Below are positions 1 through 8,303 of a stretch of DNA of 64,000 nt, piece by piece. The notes under the pieces were generated by a model. It did no database searches, was not told the DNA's origin, and saw nothing but the letters and a program-made list of their open reading frames with translations. Each line of letters opens with the position of its first letter. The first letter of the stretch is position 1. Both the position numbers and the translations under genes were made by a program. The stretch spans positions 36,937-100,936 of the forward strand of contig MSHD01000012.1 in assembly GCA_001941045.1 (NCBI GenBank). The letters run 5' to 3'. This DNA comes from Lachnospiraceae bacterium Zagget2 (GTDB taxonomy: Bacteria; Bacillota; Clostridia; Lachnospirales; Lachnospiraceae).

Positions 1-504
1 GAAATCCTGCCGAAGGAGATCTCCTTTATCACCACGCAGGAGCTGCTCGACCGCTGGCCGGATCTTAGCCGTCAGGAGCGCGAGGATCGCATCGCAAAGG
101 AACGGGGCGCTGTCTTTCTCATGAATATCGGCGACAGGCTCTCAAATGGCGAGCCACACGACGGGCGTGCGCCGGACTACGACGACTGGCACCTGAACGG
201 CGATATCATCGTCTGGTATCCTGTGCTCGGTCACTCGCTGGAGCTCTCCTCCATGGGCATCCGCGTGGATGAAGATTCCCTTGCGGAGCAACTAAAGAAG
301 GCGGGCTGCGAGGAGCGCGCCACTCTCCCCTTCCAGAAGGCCATTCTGGAGAGGAAACTGCCCTACACCATCGGCGGCGGCATCGGGCAGTCCCGCATCT
401 GCATGTTTTTCCTGCGAAAGGCGCACATCGGCGAGGTGCAGGTATCGGTCTGGCCGGAAAATATTCGCGAGGCTGCGCTGGAGCGCGGCATCACACTGCT
501 GTAG
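1..504 (+). CDS. asnA: Aspartate-ammonia ligase (asparagine synthetase A), 3' half
   Basis: This gene makes asparagine from aspartate, ammonia and ATP in the cytoplasm. The frame is open from the first base of the window, so the 5' half is missing; 167 residues remain of a family normally about 330 long. The visible part carries the AsnA C-terminal signatures: [24 protein letters not shown] and IGGGIGQSR, which build the class II aminoacyl-tRNA-synthetase-like active site. It ends in TAG. An ATG at 121 lies inside the conserved fold and is not the start. An elongation-factor gene follows after 56 bases with no clear terminator between them, so the two may be cotranscribed. Confidence 0.95.
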   Translation, partial: EILPKEISFITTQELLDRWPDLSRQEREDRIAKERGAVFLMNIGDRLSNGEPHDGRAPDYDDWHLNGDIIVWYPVLGHSLELSSMGIRVDEDSLAEQLKKAGCEERATLPFQKAILERKLPYTIGGGIGQSRICMFFLRKAHIGEVQVSVWPENIREAALERGITLL

Positions 505-560
505 AACTTTCTCAGCACTGTTTGAGCCGCCAGCCAAAGAGCGACAGAATGGAGATTACT

Positions 561-1064
561 ATGCAGGAAAAACTGACAAAAAAAGATGTGGAAAAAATTC
601 AGGCGGAAATTGATCACCGTAAGCTGGAAGTCCGTCCACAGATTCTGGACGCTGTGCGCGAGGCGAGGGCGCAGGGCGACTTGAGTGAAAATTTTGAATA
701 CTACGCGGCGCGGCGCGAAAACGGCTCAAACAACAGCCGTATCCGCTATCTCGAAAATATGCTGAAAAACGCGGTCATCGTGGAGGATTCAAGTTCCGTT
801 GACGAAGTCGGTCTCAACAAGAGCGTCACCGTCTACCTTGAGGAGGACGACGAGTACGAGACCTACAAGATCGTAACCAGCATCCGCGCAAATTCGCGCG
901 AAAACCGCATCAGCATCGAATCCCCGCTCGGCAAGGCGCTACTGCATCATCGGGAGGGCGACCGCGTCACCATCACCGTAAACAGCGACTACAGCTATGA
1001 CGTCGTCATTGAAAAGATCAGCGACGCGGATGAGGATGAAAACGACAATATCCGCGGATTTTAA
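561..1064 (+). CDS. greA: GreA/GreB-family transcript cleavage factor
   Basis: The product probably rescues backtracked RNA polymerase by stimulating cleavage of the nascent RNA. The 167-residue protein has the family layout: an N-terminal coiled coil (about residues 5-75) and a C-terminal FKBP-like domain (about 85-160). The coiled-coil tip reads GDLSENFEYYAAR, with Asp40 and Glu43 in the place of the two acidic residues that hold the catalytic Mg2+. The linker to the second domain and the SPLGKALL motif also fit. I chose the ATG at 561 because GGAG lies 6 bases upstream; earlier in-frame ATGs at 522 and 549 would put this Shine-Dalgarno inside the gene. The acidic C-terminal tail (DADEDENDN) is unusual. 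A genome may hold several Gre paralogues, so the exact symbol is less certain than the family. Confidence 0.85.
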   Translation: MQEKLTKKDVEKIQAEIDHRKLEVRPQILDAVREARAQGDLSENFEYYAARRENGSNNSRIRYLENMLKNAVIVEDSSSVDEVGLNKSVTVYLEEDDEYETYKIVTSIRANSRENRISIESPLGKALLHHREGDRVTITVNSDYSYDVVIEKISDADEDENDNIRGF

Positions 1065-1086
1065 CAGACAGAAAGGAGAGAATATT

Positions 1087-1776
1087 ATGAAACGCAGTGA
1101 GATCAATGCGGCTCTGAAGGAATTGGAGGCTATGTGTGAAACGTATTGCTGCTATCTGCCGCCGTTCTGTCATATGACGCCGGAGGAATGGAAAAGCGCA
1201 GGACATGAGTGGGATGAGGTGCGCGACTGCATGCTCGGCTGGGATATCACAGATTTTGGTCTGGGTAAGTTCGACAGCTTCGGCTTTTCCCTCATCACAA
1301 TCCGGAACGGCTGCCGAACGCAGCCGGAGAAATATCCGAAAGTATACGCGGAGAAGCTGCTCTACCTGAAAGAGGGGCAGGCAGCGGCGAACCATTTTCA
1401 CTGGTACAAGACAGAGGATATCATCAATCGCGGCGGAGGAAACTGTCTGATCCGCGTTTACAACTCTCATGAAGATGAATCCATTGACTATGAGTCCGAT
1501 GTGATTGTACATAAAGACGGCCTTGCGATGAGCGTGCCTGCGGGCACGCAGGTCCGCCTGACGCCGGGCGAGAGTCTGTGGATCACGCGGGGAATGTATC
1601 ACGATTTCGAGGTGGAAAAGGGGACGGGACCGGTGCTGCTCGGCGAGGTCAGCCAGTGCAATGACGACAACACAGATAATCGTTTTAATCCACCGGTTGG
1701 CCGCTTCCCGAAAATCGAGGAGGACGAAGCTCCGTATCGTCTGCTCTGCAACGAATACCCCGCAGCAGCGGAGTGA
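1087..1776 (+). CDS. D-lyxose isomerase family cupin
   Basis: This is a 229-residue protein of the D-lyxose ketol-isomerase family, metal-dependent cupins that interconvert D-lyxose and D-xylulose and often act on related sugars. The diagnostic stretch is HFHWYKTEDIINRGGG: His103, His105 and a nearby acidic residue probably bind Mn2+. The late cupin histidine sits in GMYHDFEVE (His172). The start at 1087 follows GAAAGGAGAG; longer frames from 997 overlap the preceding gene and lack a ribosome binding site. The gene lies 22 bases after the elongation factor, so the two are probably cotranscribed. No sugar transporter or kinase is nearby, so the true substrate cannot be told from context. Confidence 0.85.
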   Translation: MKRSEINAALKELEAMCETYCCYLPPFCHMTPEEWKSAGHEWDEVRDCMLGWDITDFGLGKFDSFGFSLITIRNGCRTQPEKYPKVYAEKLLYLKEGQAAANHFHWYKTEDIINRGGGNCLIRVYNSHEDESIDYESDVIVHKDGLAMSVPAGTQVRLTPGESLWITRGMYHDFEVEKGTGPVLLGEVSQCNDDNTDNRFNPPVGRFPKIEEDEAPYRLLCNEYPAAAE

Positions 1777-1846
1777 TATAACCTTAGAAGACGAGCATAA
1801 ACGAGAGAATCACGGAAATCAAGAGGAATATACGAGGTATCATCAT

Positions 1847-2437
1847 ATGAAAAGCACAATTACCAGAGCCGAGGCGCTCGCACTGTTGCAGAAATACAAT
1901 AAGGAACCCTTTCATATCCTGCATGGGCTGACCGTGGAGGGCGCGATGCGTTATTTTGCGAAGGACCTCGGCTATGAGGAAGATATCGACTACTGGGGCA
2001 TCGTCGGACTGCTGCACGACATCGATTTCGAGCTCTACCCCGAACAGCACTGCCAGAAAGCGCCGGAGCTGCTGCGCGAGGGCGGCGCCTCAGAAGACAT
2101 GATCTACTCGATCTGCAGCCACGGCTACGGCATCTGCTGTGATCTTGAACCGAAGCAGCAGATGGAAAAAGTGCTCTTTGCCTGCGACGAACTGACCGGC
2201 CTCATCGGCGCGGCCGCGAAGATGCGCCCGTCAAAGAGTGTGATGGACATGGAGCTTAAAAGTCTGAAAAAGAAGTACAAGGATAAGCGCTTCGCCGCCG
2301 GCTGTTCCCGTGACATCATCGCACAGGGGGCCGAAATGCTCGGCTGGACGCTCGACGAGCTGCTCGAACGAACGATTCTCGCGATGCGCTCCTGCGAGGC
2401 GAGTGTAAACGCAGAGATGGAGACGCTGGAGGTCTGA
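1847..2437 (+). CDS. HD-domain hydrolase family protein
   Basis: This 196-residue cytoplasmic protein has the layout of short HD-superfamily metal-dependent phosphohydrolases. It has an early helix with HGLTVEGAM (His26), the HD doublet in GLLHDID (His57-Asp58) and a further histidine in CSHGYGI. The substrate is unknown; such proteins are usually annotated only as HDIG or HD-domain proteins. The start at 1847 is preceded by GAGG at 1834-1837. The gap of 70 bases from the isomerase gene holds no obvious terminator. The stop lies only 3 bases from the stop of the convergent rluD-family gene, so transcription from the two sides must terminate inside the opposing genes or overlap. Confidence 0.8.
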   Translation: MKSTITRAEALALLQKYNKEPFHILHGLTVEGAMRYFAKDLGYEEDIDYWGIVGLLHDIDFELYPEQHCQKAPELLREGGASEDMIYSICSHGYGICCDLEPKQQMEKVLFACDELTGLIGAAAKMRPSKSVMDMELKSLKKKYKDKRFAAGCSRDIIAQGAEMLGWTLDELLERTILAMRSCEASVNAEMETLEV

Positions 2438-2440
2438 AGG

Positions 2441-3349
2441 CTACAGCGTCCGTAAAAGCTTCTGAAAGTATTCCGGCAGCGGTGCTTCCACCTCAAGGTA
2501 GCGCCCTGTCGCCGGATGGATGAGGCCGAGCACGCGTGCATGCAGTGTCTGCCCTGTCAGATGCAGAGGATTACGGGAAGAGCCATACACGGTGTCCCCG
2601 AGCAGCGGATACCCGATTGAGGCCATATGCACACGGATCTGATGCGTGCGCCCCGTCTCCAGACGGCACTCGATGCAACTGTGATTTGCGAAGCGCTCGA
2701 GCACCTGGTAGTGCGTGACCGCCGCTTTTCCATTCTTATAATTGACCGCCATCTTCTTGCGCTCGGTCGGATGTCTTCCGATCGGCGCATCAATGACGCC
2801 GCTGTCCTCGTGTATCACGCCGTTCACGATCGCGGTATAGCTCCTGGTGATCGAGTGTTCCCCCAGCTGCGCCGCGACTTTTTTATGTGCAGCATCATTT
2901 TTACAGACCACAAGCACGCCGGTCGTGTCCCGGTCGATACGATGAACGATGCCGGGGCGCATGACCCCATTGATCCCCGAAAGCTCACTCCCGCAGTGAT
3001 ACAGCACCGCATTGACAAGTGTGCCGCTCATATGCCCGGCAGCCGGGTGTACGACCATCCCTTTCGGCTTGTTGACAAAGAGCAGGTCGGCGTCCTCGTA
3101 AAGAATGTCCAGCGGAATATTCTCCGGCAGAATCTCCGGTTCTACGGCTTCCGGCAGTTCGAGCACAATCTCATCCCCGCCCTCCACACGGGCACTCGCC
3201 TTCACACTCTTTCCATTCAGCAGCACATTTCCGTCCCGAATCTGCGTCTGCAGATAAGAGCGCGACTGCTCCGGCAGCAATGTACTCAAGACCCGGTCGA
3301 GGCGCCCGCCGCTTTGCTGCTCTTCCACAGTAAGGCAGATCCGGCTCAT
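2441..3349 (-). CDS. rluD: RluD-type 23S rRNA pseudouridine synthase
   Basis: The product isomerises uridines in 23S rRNA to pseudouridine. The 302-residue protein has an N-terminal S4 RNA-binding domain (about 12-75) and the RluA-family catalytic domain. The catalytic motif HRIDRDTTG contains Asp139. Other family motifs are FVNKPKGMVVHPAAGH, ETGRTHQIRVH and PLLGDTVYG. The ATG overlaps the lspA stop by 4 bases (ATGA), so translation is coupled. It is the last gene of an aroB-lspA-rluD unit; lspA-rluD adjacency is common in Firmicutes. Family membership is clear; assignment to RluD rather than RluA or RluC rests on length and the S4 domain. Confidence 0.92.
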   Translation of the reverse strand: MSRICLTVEEQQSGGRLDRVLSTLLPEQSRSYLQTQIRDGNVLLNGKSVKASARVEGGDEIVLELPEAVEPEILPENIPLDILYEDADLLFVNKPKGMVVHPAAGHMSGTLVNAVLYHCGSELSGINGVMRPGIVHRIDRDTTGVLVVCKNDAAHKKVAAQLGEHSITRSYTAIVNGVIHEDSGVIDAPIGRHPTERKKMAVNYKNGKAAVTHYQVLERFANHSCIECRLETGRTHQIRVHMASIGYPLLGDTVYGSSRNPLHLTGQTLHARVLGLIHPATGRYLEVEAPLPEYFQKLLRTL

Positions 3350-3870
3350 GACTGCTTCTCCTTCTTCGGCCCTTTCACAAGGATATCGTTCAGCTCCTCG
3401 TCTTTATAATAAAACAGCACGAGCAGGATCAGCACCGCCGTGCCGACCGTCACATAGATATCCGCCACATTGAAGATCGGAAAATCTATTAATTTGAAGT
3501 AAAAGAAATCAACGACATAACCGTTCACCATGCGATCGATCATATTGCCCCACGCGCCTGCCAGGATAAAGACCGCGATCAGGCGCAGCGGCCAGTAGCG
3601 ACGCTCCGGCGACAGATAGCGGAATAAAAGAAGCACCGCCACGAAGACTACGATTCCGATCACGAGGAAAAAGGCGCGCTGTCCCTGCATGAGGCCAAAG
3701 GCCGCTCCCCGGTTTTCGAGGTAGCGAAGCTCAAAAACGCCATCCCACAGCACCAGAGGCCCGCCTCCCATCAGAAAGCGCACCGCCAGATGCTTCGTCA
3801 GCTGATCGATCCCGATCAGCAGCAGTGTAAGTACCGTAATAAAAACCGGATTTCGCAGCAGCCTGTTCAT
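3346..3870 (-). CDS. lspA: Lipoprotein signal peptidase (signal peptidase II)
   Basis: LspA is a membrane aspartyl protease that cleaves lipoprotein signal peptides after diacylglyceryl modification. The 174-residue protein has four hydrophobic segments and the family blocks LIGIDQLTK, NRGAAFG, GNMIDRM and FPIFNVADIYV. The catalytic dyad is Asp121 (in YVVDFF) and Asp137 (in NVADIY). Its start overlaps the aroB stop by 4 bases and its stop overlaps the rluD-type start by 4 bases, a tight translationally coupled trio. A likely client in this window is the lipobox-bearing D,D-carboxypeptidase at 8304-9284. Confidence 0.96.
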   Translation of the reverse strand: MNRLLRNPVFITVLTLLLIGIDQLTKHLAVRFLMGGGPLVLWDGVFELRYLENRGAAFGLMQGQRAFFLVIGIVVFVAVLLLFRYLSPERRYWPLRLIAVFILAGAWGNMIDRMVNGYVVDFFYFKLIDFPIFNVADIYVTVGTAVLILLVLFYYKDEELNDILVKGPKKEKQS

Positions 3871-4976
3871 ACGCGGCCTCCCTCACAGACATGAGCGATC
3901 GCGCGCAATAGCTCTGCATCCTCCACATCCTGGGTAAGATACGCCTCTCCGATCCGGCGCAGCAGTACAAAGCGAATACGGCCGGCGCGCATCTTTTTAT
4001 CGGACTTCGTCGCACTCAGCACCGCCTCCGGGGAAAGCCCCTCTACACCAAGCGGCAGTGCAAAGGCCGAGAGCGTCTCCTCGATATCGCAAAGCTGCGC
4101 AGCGCTTAAGTTTCCGCGCTTCTCGGACATCCAAGCCGCGGCCACACAGCCGATCGCCACACACTCGCCGTGCGTAAGCGTGAAATCTTTCAGTTTCTCC
4201 ACCGCGTGCCCGATCGTGTGTCCGAAATTCAGCCAGCCGCGGTTCCCCTGTTCCGTCGGATCCTCCTCCACGACGCGGCGCTTGATCCGGCAGCTGCCCT
4301 CCACCATCGTCAGCAGCGCGCCGTAGTCCCGCGCCTGAATCCGTGGCGCGTTCTCTTTCAGCCACATATAATAATCGCTGTTCTGAATCAGACCGTGCTT
4401 GACGATCTCCGCCATACCGGAAGAGAACTGCCGCGGCGGCAGACTCTGCAGCGTATTCAGGTTCATGTAAACAAGGCGAGGCATATGAAAAGCGCCGACC
4501 ATATTTTTGTAAGCGTCAAAGTCCACGCCGGTCTTGCCGCCGATGCTCGAATCCACCTGCGAAAGCAATGTCGTCGGGATCTGAATAAAGTCGATGCCGC
4601 GAAGATAGGTCGCCGCTGCAAAGCCGGTCAGATCGCCGGTCACACCGCCGCCGAGCGCGGCAAGCATATCCCTCCGGTCGAATTTCTCCAGAATCAGATG
4701 TTCATAGAGATCGCGCACGGTGTCGAGCGTCTTGTATTCCTCTCCCGCCGGAAAGACAAAGACGGAAATCTTCGCAAAATGCGGCGCAAGCGCTGCCTTC
4801 AGCTCGTCAGCATAAAGGGACGCAACGGTAGAGTCCGCGACGATGCAGACTCTGCGTCCTTCCGTTCCGAGCGGCGCAAGCGCTTCGCTCAGATTTTCAA
4901 AATCCGGTTCGAGATAAATGGAGTAAGAATAGCTTCCATCCCTTGACACGTCCAGCTTTTTTCTGTCTTCACTCAT
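3867..4976 (-). CDS. aroB: 3-dehydroquinate synthase
   Basis: AroB converts DAHP to 3-dehydroquinate, the second step of the shikimate pathway, using NAD+ and a divalent metal. The 369-residue length is normal. Diagnostic stretches are LGGGVTGDLTGFAAATY (NAD/phosphate binding), IPTTLLSQVDSSIGGKTGVD and FGHTIGHAVEK, which contains metal-binding histidines; the late lysine pair in SDKKMRAG fits too. The start follows GAGG with 8-base spacing. It heads aroB-lspA-rluD. Upstream, a hairpin at 5000-5025 closes the sepF transcript; I could not pick out a strong promoter in the 64-base gap, so some readthrough from sepF is possible. Confidence 0.96.
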   Translation of the reverse strand: MSEDRKKLDVSRDGSYSYSIYLEPDFENLSEALAPLGTEGRRVCIVADSTVASLYADELKAALAPHFAKISVFVFPAGEEYKTLDTVRDLYEHLILEKFDRRDMLAALGGGVTGDLTGFAAATYLRGIDFIQIPTTLLSQVDSSIGGKTGVDFDAYKNMVGAFHMPRLVYMNLNTLQSLPPRQFSSGMAEIVKHGLIQNSDYYMWLKENAPRIQARDYGALLTMVEGSCRIKRRVVEEDPTEQGNRGWLNFGHTIGHAVEKLKDFTLTHGECVAIGCVAAAWMSEKRGNLSAAQLCDIEETLSAFALPLGVEGLSPEAVLSATKSDKKMRAGRIRFVLLRRIGEAYLTQDVEDAELLRAIAHVCEGGRV

Positions 4977-4989
4977 AGCATTTTCCTCA

Positions 4990-5025
4990 CATTACAAAAC
5001 AGAATCCTGCAAGCGCAGGATTCTG
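4990..5025 (-). terminator. Rho-independent terminator after sepF
   Basis: A perfect 11-base-pair inverted repeat (CAGAATCCTGC at 5000-5010 and its complement at 5015-5025) with a 4-base loop is followed on the minus strand by TTTTGT. It lies just after the sepF stop and before aroB. A T-rich stretch on the other flank (5034-5041) means the hairpin could also act in the opposite direction. Confidence 0.75.
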
Positions 5026-5040
5026 CAACATCTGTTTTTT

Positions 5041-5562
5041 TTAAATCGAAGGAACGTCGAAAGCGCCGGCTACAATCTCCTGGAAATCGCCCGCCAGATC
5101 TACATTGCGCGGCGTCACGATGAAGATGTAGTTGGAAACCTTGCGAAGATTTCCTCCCATCGAGTAACAGGAACCGGAGGTGAAGTCGATGATGCGCTGC
5201 GCGATCTCCACGTCAAGGCCCTCGAAATTCAGCACCACCGTACAGTTGTTGAGCAGGGTATCCGTGATCTCACGCGCTTCATCGAACAGCGTCGGCTTGA
5301 ATACACAGACCTCCATGCCGTTGCCTGATTTTTTGGAACGCATAGGCGTAATCCGCGGCGCGCTCGCCTTTGACTTTGCGGGCTTCGTATCCTTTGCAGA
5401 ACCGTCGTCCTCATCATAATCGAAGTCCTTGTCCTTCTTTTTGAAGATCCGGCTCTTCTTCACCGGCTCCTCTTCCTCATAATCATCGTCAAAGTCATCA
5501 TAATCATCGTAATCATCGCCGCCCAGATGCATACTGTCCATGATCCTGTCCAAAAAACTCAT
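5041..5562 (-). CDS. sepF: Cell division protein SepF
   Basis: SepF is the Gram-positive FtsZ-anchoring protein that bundles FtsZ protofilaments and tethers them to the membrane. The 173-residue protein shows the expected parts. There is an N-terminal amphipathic membrane-binding helix (MSFLDRIMDSMHLG), then a very acidic Asp/Tyr-rich linker with a basic patch (about residues 15-75). The C-terminal SepF/DUF552 domain (about 80-170) includes VCVFKPTLFDEAREI, VVLNFEGLD and the glycine-containing FTSGSCYSMGG turn. It follows yggS by 14 bases and ends at the terminator. The unit also holds a HlyD-like protein and a small P-loop protein, so those may have roles at the division site. Confidence 0.95.
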   Translation of the reverse strand: MSFLDRIMDSMHLGGDDYDDYDDFDDDYEEEEPVKKSRIFKKKDKDFDYDEDDGSAKDTKPAKSKASAPRITPMRSKKSGNGMEVCVFKPTLFDEAREITDTLLNNCTVVLNFEGLDVEIAQRIIDFTSGSCYSMGGNLRKVSNYIFIVTPRNVDLAGDFQEIVAGAFDVPSI

Positions 5563-5576
5563 ATCCGTTTCTCCTT

Positions 5577-6269
5577 TTATACCGCGTAGTTTCTTGCTCC
5601 GAAAATGCCCGTACCCACGCGCACCATCGTCGCGCCCTCTTCGATGGCGGTCTCATAATCGCCCGTCATGCCCATCGAGAGCACATCCATGCTTACATTA
5701 TCAATGTTTTTCATTTTGATGTCAACTGCCAATTTCTTTAAAGCATGAAAAACCGGTCTGTTTTCCTCGGATTTCTCTACCTGAGGAGCAATTGTCATGA
5801 GTCCCTGCACATGAATATGCGGCAGAGCGGCAGCTTCGCGCACCAGCTCTTCCGTCTCCGCCACGGAAACGCCGAACTTGCTCTCCTCTTCCGCCACGTT
5901 GACTTCGATCAGGATGTTCACTTCCACGCCTTTCTTTTCCGCCTCACGGCTGATCTCCTGTGCAAGGCGCAGGGAGTCTACCGAATGGATCAGCGCGGCC
6001 TTTCCGACGATGTATTTCACCTTATTTCTCTGGAGATGGCCGATCAGATGCCAGTCAATGTCTGCAGGAAGCTGATCGTACTTTTCACAGAGCTCCTGTA
6101 CCTTATTTTCCCCGAAAACGTGGGCGCCGGCCTCATAGGCCTCCTTCAGCATCTCCACCGGCTTGGTCTTGCTGACCGCAATGAGACATACCTCGTCGCG
6201 GCTGCGCCCCCCGCGCGCGCAGGCTTCGCCGATGCGCCTTTCGACCTCTCTTAAATTTTCCTTCACCAT
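5577..6269 (-). CDS. yggS: YggS/PROSC-family PLP homeostasis protein
   Basis: This family binds pyridoxal phosphate without a known catalytic reaction and keeps PLP and amino-acid pools balanced. The 230-residue protein has the single-domain alanine-racemase-like TIM barrel. The PLP lysine is Lys34 in LIAVSKTKP; FGENKVQE, WHLIGHLQRNK and LSMGMTGDYETAIEEGATMVRVGTGIFG are further family blocks. I chose the ATG at 6269 because AAGGAGG lies 9 bases upstream; a longer frame to 6335 would overlap the preceding gene. Linkage to sepF is widely conserved in Gram-positive bacteria. Confidence 0.93.
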   Translation of the reverse strand: MVKENLREVERRIGEACARGGRSRDEVCLIAVSKTKPVEMLKEAYEAGAHVFGENKVQELCEKYDQLPADIDWHLIGHLQRNKVKYIVGKAALIHSVDSLRLAQEISREAEKKGVEVNILIEVNVAEEESKFGVSVAETEELVREAAALPHIHVQGLMTIAPQVEKSEENRPVFHALKKLAVDIKMKNIDNVSMDVLSMGMTGDYETAIEEGATMVRVGTGIFGARNYAV

Positions 6270-6297
6270 ATAAAAATGCCTCCTTCCGGCTCCGACA

Positions 6298-7704
6298 TCA
6301 ATAGATAACCGTGTCTTCGTCCACCGCTTCTCCATTCAGCACGATGCGGTCATAGACAGTCAGGCCGTAGCTCGTTCCCTGTTCTACAAGCGTATACTCT
6401 TCGTTCTGATCAAGGATCGTGATCTGACGGAACTGTGTATAGCCCTTATTGATATTGTAAACGCCCTGCAGCGTACTCTTCTGCCCGATCTGGAAGCGCT
6501 CCTGACTGTCCGTCTTCAGGAGATAATCACCGGTAGGAAGCAGTACATCGCCGCTCGTGTAGTCTGTCTCCAGCGGATCCACATAGTAGTAATCATCATC
6601 CTCATAATAGAGTGTCACGCTCACAAACTCTGCACCCGACTGGCCATTCTCATCGTAGACTTCCTTCAGGAAACCACTGCTGTCCTCCTGCTCCACAAGA
6701 TAATCCTTCGGAATCAGATAAAAGTCCTTCTCGACAATCGCAGTGTTCGGAATCTTCAGACCCTCGTCGTCATCGACCAGGAATTCCACTTCGACATAGC
6801 GCTGATCGGCAAAACGCACCATGGAATTGTTGAAATCCAGCCGCGCACAGGGGGTTGTTCCGACGTAAACAATGGAAAACGAAGCCCAGGCCGTCGTATC
6901 GTCGCGTGTAAAGCACACTTCCATATATTCCGTGCCCTCGGTCACGTACCCGGATGCTTCCTCCGTCGTGAGCGGCACCAGCAGAGTCCATTTTTCTGAC
7001 TGGACAAGCTTGTATGCCGTTTCCCCGCTCTGAATAATCTCTTTTTTGAGACTGCCGCTGTCGTAGTCCGTGGGGTCGAGCATCTCCTCCGTCACGGTAT
7101 CCACCGTCACGTCCTCGTAGCCATCCTCATAGTACTCCACGATGCCGACCTCAGCGGAATAGACCCTCGTAAACATCGAGTCCTCTCCCGCCTCTTCCAG
7201 GCTGTCAAGCATACTCTGATTCAGAAGCTCCATCACCGAGCTCTCCATATCCGCCTGAAAATCGTAGACTTCCGAAAAGCTGCTGTCATCATAGTCGCTC
7301 ATAAAGCTGCTGATCTCACTGCGGAGCGCCGAGTAATTATCATCGGTCAGATCAATATTTTCCGCATTCTCCTGGATCAGCTCATTGATCTCCCCCTTCT
7401 CATCCACCGTATAGATCAGGGAGGAGGCTGTCACGCGGTCGCCCGCGCTTGCATAATAACTGACATAGCCGGTCGTCCCGGCCTGAAAGACCTTCTCATC
7501 GCGAATCGCGAAACCTGTGTAAGTATGATTGACTGCCAGGGAACCGGTCGTCACCTCATATCCGGCAATATGCGTGGAATGCAAACCCATATAGACAATA
7601 GCGCACAGGTAAATGGCAACAGCACCAAAAAAGACCAGATCGATATTGATTGGTCTGCGGCTGTTCACACGGATAACCTTTTTCTTTCTGCGCCGTCCGG
7701 GCAT
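6298..7704 (-). CDS. HlyD-like membrane-anchored protein, sepF-yggS linked
   Basis: This is a 468-residue protein with a basic N-terminus (MPGRRRKKKVIRV), a single transmembrane segment at about residues 22-42 and a large extracytoplasmic part. Residues about 48-100 (GYEVTTGSLAVNHTYTG, then YYASAGDRVTASSLIYTVDE) resemble the lipoyl/barrel-sandwich half of HlyD-type adaptor proteins. The middle is acidic and helical, and the C-terminal third is beta-rich. Proteins of this kind are annotated as HlyD-family or hypothetical next to yggS and sepF in Lachnospiraceae, without a known partner transporter. No ABC transporter is adjacent, so an export role is unproven; an envelope role tied to division is an inference from context. 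Confidence 0.7.
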   Translation of the reverse strand: MPGRRRKKKVIRVNSRRPINIDLVFFGAVAIYLCAIVYMGLHSTHIAGYEVTTGSLAVNHTYTGFAIRDEKVFQAGTTGYVSYYASAGDRVTASSLIYTVDEKGEINELIQENAENIDLTDDNYSALRSEISSFMSDYDDSSFSEVYDFQADMESSVMELLNQSMLDSLEEAGEDSMFTRVYSAEVGIVEYYEDGYEDVTVDTVTEEMLDPTDYDSGSLKKEIIQSGETAYKLVQSEKWTLLVPLTTEEASGYVTEGTEYMEVCFTRDDTTAWASFSIVYVGTTPCARLDFNNSMVRFADQRYVEVEFLVDDDEGLKIPNTAIVEKDFYLIPKDYLVEQEDSSGFLKEVYDENGQSGAEFVSVTLYYEDDDYYYVDPLETDYTSGDVLLPTGDYLLKTDSQERFQIGQKSTLQGVYNINKGYTQFRQITILDQNEEYTLVEQGTSYGLTVYDRIVLNGEAVDEDTVIY

Positions 7705-7729
7705 TCCCTCAAGACTCCTTCTTTACCTG

Positions 7730-7758
7730 ACAAACGGATGTCCGGAATCGGACATCCG
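7730..7758 (-). terminator. Hairpin between P-loop gene and HlyD-like gene
   Basis: A perfect 10-base-pair inverted repeat (CGGATGTCCG at 7735-7744 with its complement at 7749-7758, loop of 4) is followed on the minus strand by TTTGT. It lies between the P-loop gene and the HlyD-like gene. The T-tract is short, so it may attenuate or stabilise the transcript rather than end it. Confidence 0.45.
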
Positions 7759-7819
7759 CTCTCCTGCTTTCGTTCAGTTCATTGTCCGGAGCCCGGTATC
7801 CCGTCTCCCTTTCATCCGC

Positions 7820-8230
7820 CTAAATCACCATCTCTCTGGCAAAGTCCGGCAGATCCTCCTTATTTACAGAAATGCTCAAAACCATATTAACACGGAACTG
7901 ACTGCTGATATTGTCGAGCTGCTTCAGCACATACGTAAGGTCCTTTCCGTCAACCTTCGCGATATTGAGGAATCCATCGAGATACATCTCCTGCAGGTCA
8001 TAATCCTGTGAGCAGATGCCGCTGATAAAACCGATAAACTGATCCGTGTTCTGAAGCGGATACTCTGATACATTGATAAGCCGGACACGATTGTCCAGTT
8101 CATGAATATTTTTGCCGGATTTGTCGAGATAAACGACGTTTCCATCCGTAGTTTCAAGGATCTTATGTACGTGATCCAACAGCTTTTTTGTCTTTCCTTC
8201 ACCCTTGACGCCAGTAATTATTTGTACCAT
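7820..8230 (-). CDS. Small P-loop protein of unknown function
   Basis: This is a 136-residue cytoplasmic protein with a Walker A motif at the extreme N-terminus (GVKGEGKTK, residues 7-15). A possible Walker-B-like strand follows (NVVYLDKSG). Near the C-terminus FRVNMVLSISVN could be a further core strand. It is too short for a full AAA or kinase fold and I do not recognise a function. The start at 8230 is set by GGAGGG upstream; a longer frame to 8476 would run into the carboxypeptidase gene. It heads a unit with the HlyD-like gene, yggS and sepF and has its own promoter. Confidence 0.75.
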   Translation of the reverse strand: MVQIITGVKGEGKTKKLLDHVHKILETTDGNVVYLDKSGKNIHELDNRVRLINVSEYPLQNTDQFIGFISGICSQDYDLQEMYLDGFLNIAKVDGKDLTYVLKQLDNISSQFRVNMVLSISVNKEDLPDFAREMVI

Positions 8231-8267
8231 AGCAGTACCCTCCTTCGGTTTCTGTCGTGATATATTC

Positions 8268-8296
8268 AGTATACCATTCTGTCGGGCGGAATACAA
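8268..8296 (-). promoter_or_regulatory. Sigma-A-type promoter for P-loop/HlyD/yggS/sepF unit
   Basis: On the minus strand TTGTAT (8291-8296) and TATACT (8268-8273) are separated by exactly 17 bases. The start codon lies about 38 bases beyond the -10, with GGAGGG in the leader. This separates the sepF unit from the upstream rod/min run. Confidence 0.65.
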
Positions 8297-8303
8297 GGCT
8301 AAA

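Noticed and set aside
997-1776. Longer start at 997 for the lyxose isomerase gene
   Set aside because: It would overlap the elongation-factor gene by 68 bases; the ATG at 1087 has a GAAAGGAGAG Shine-Dalgarno and matches family length.
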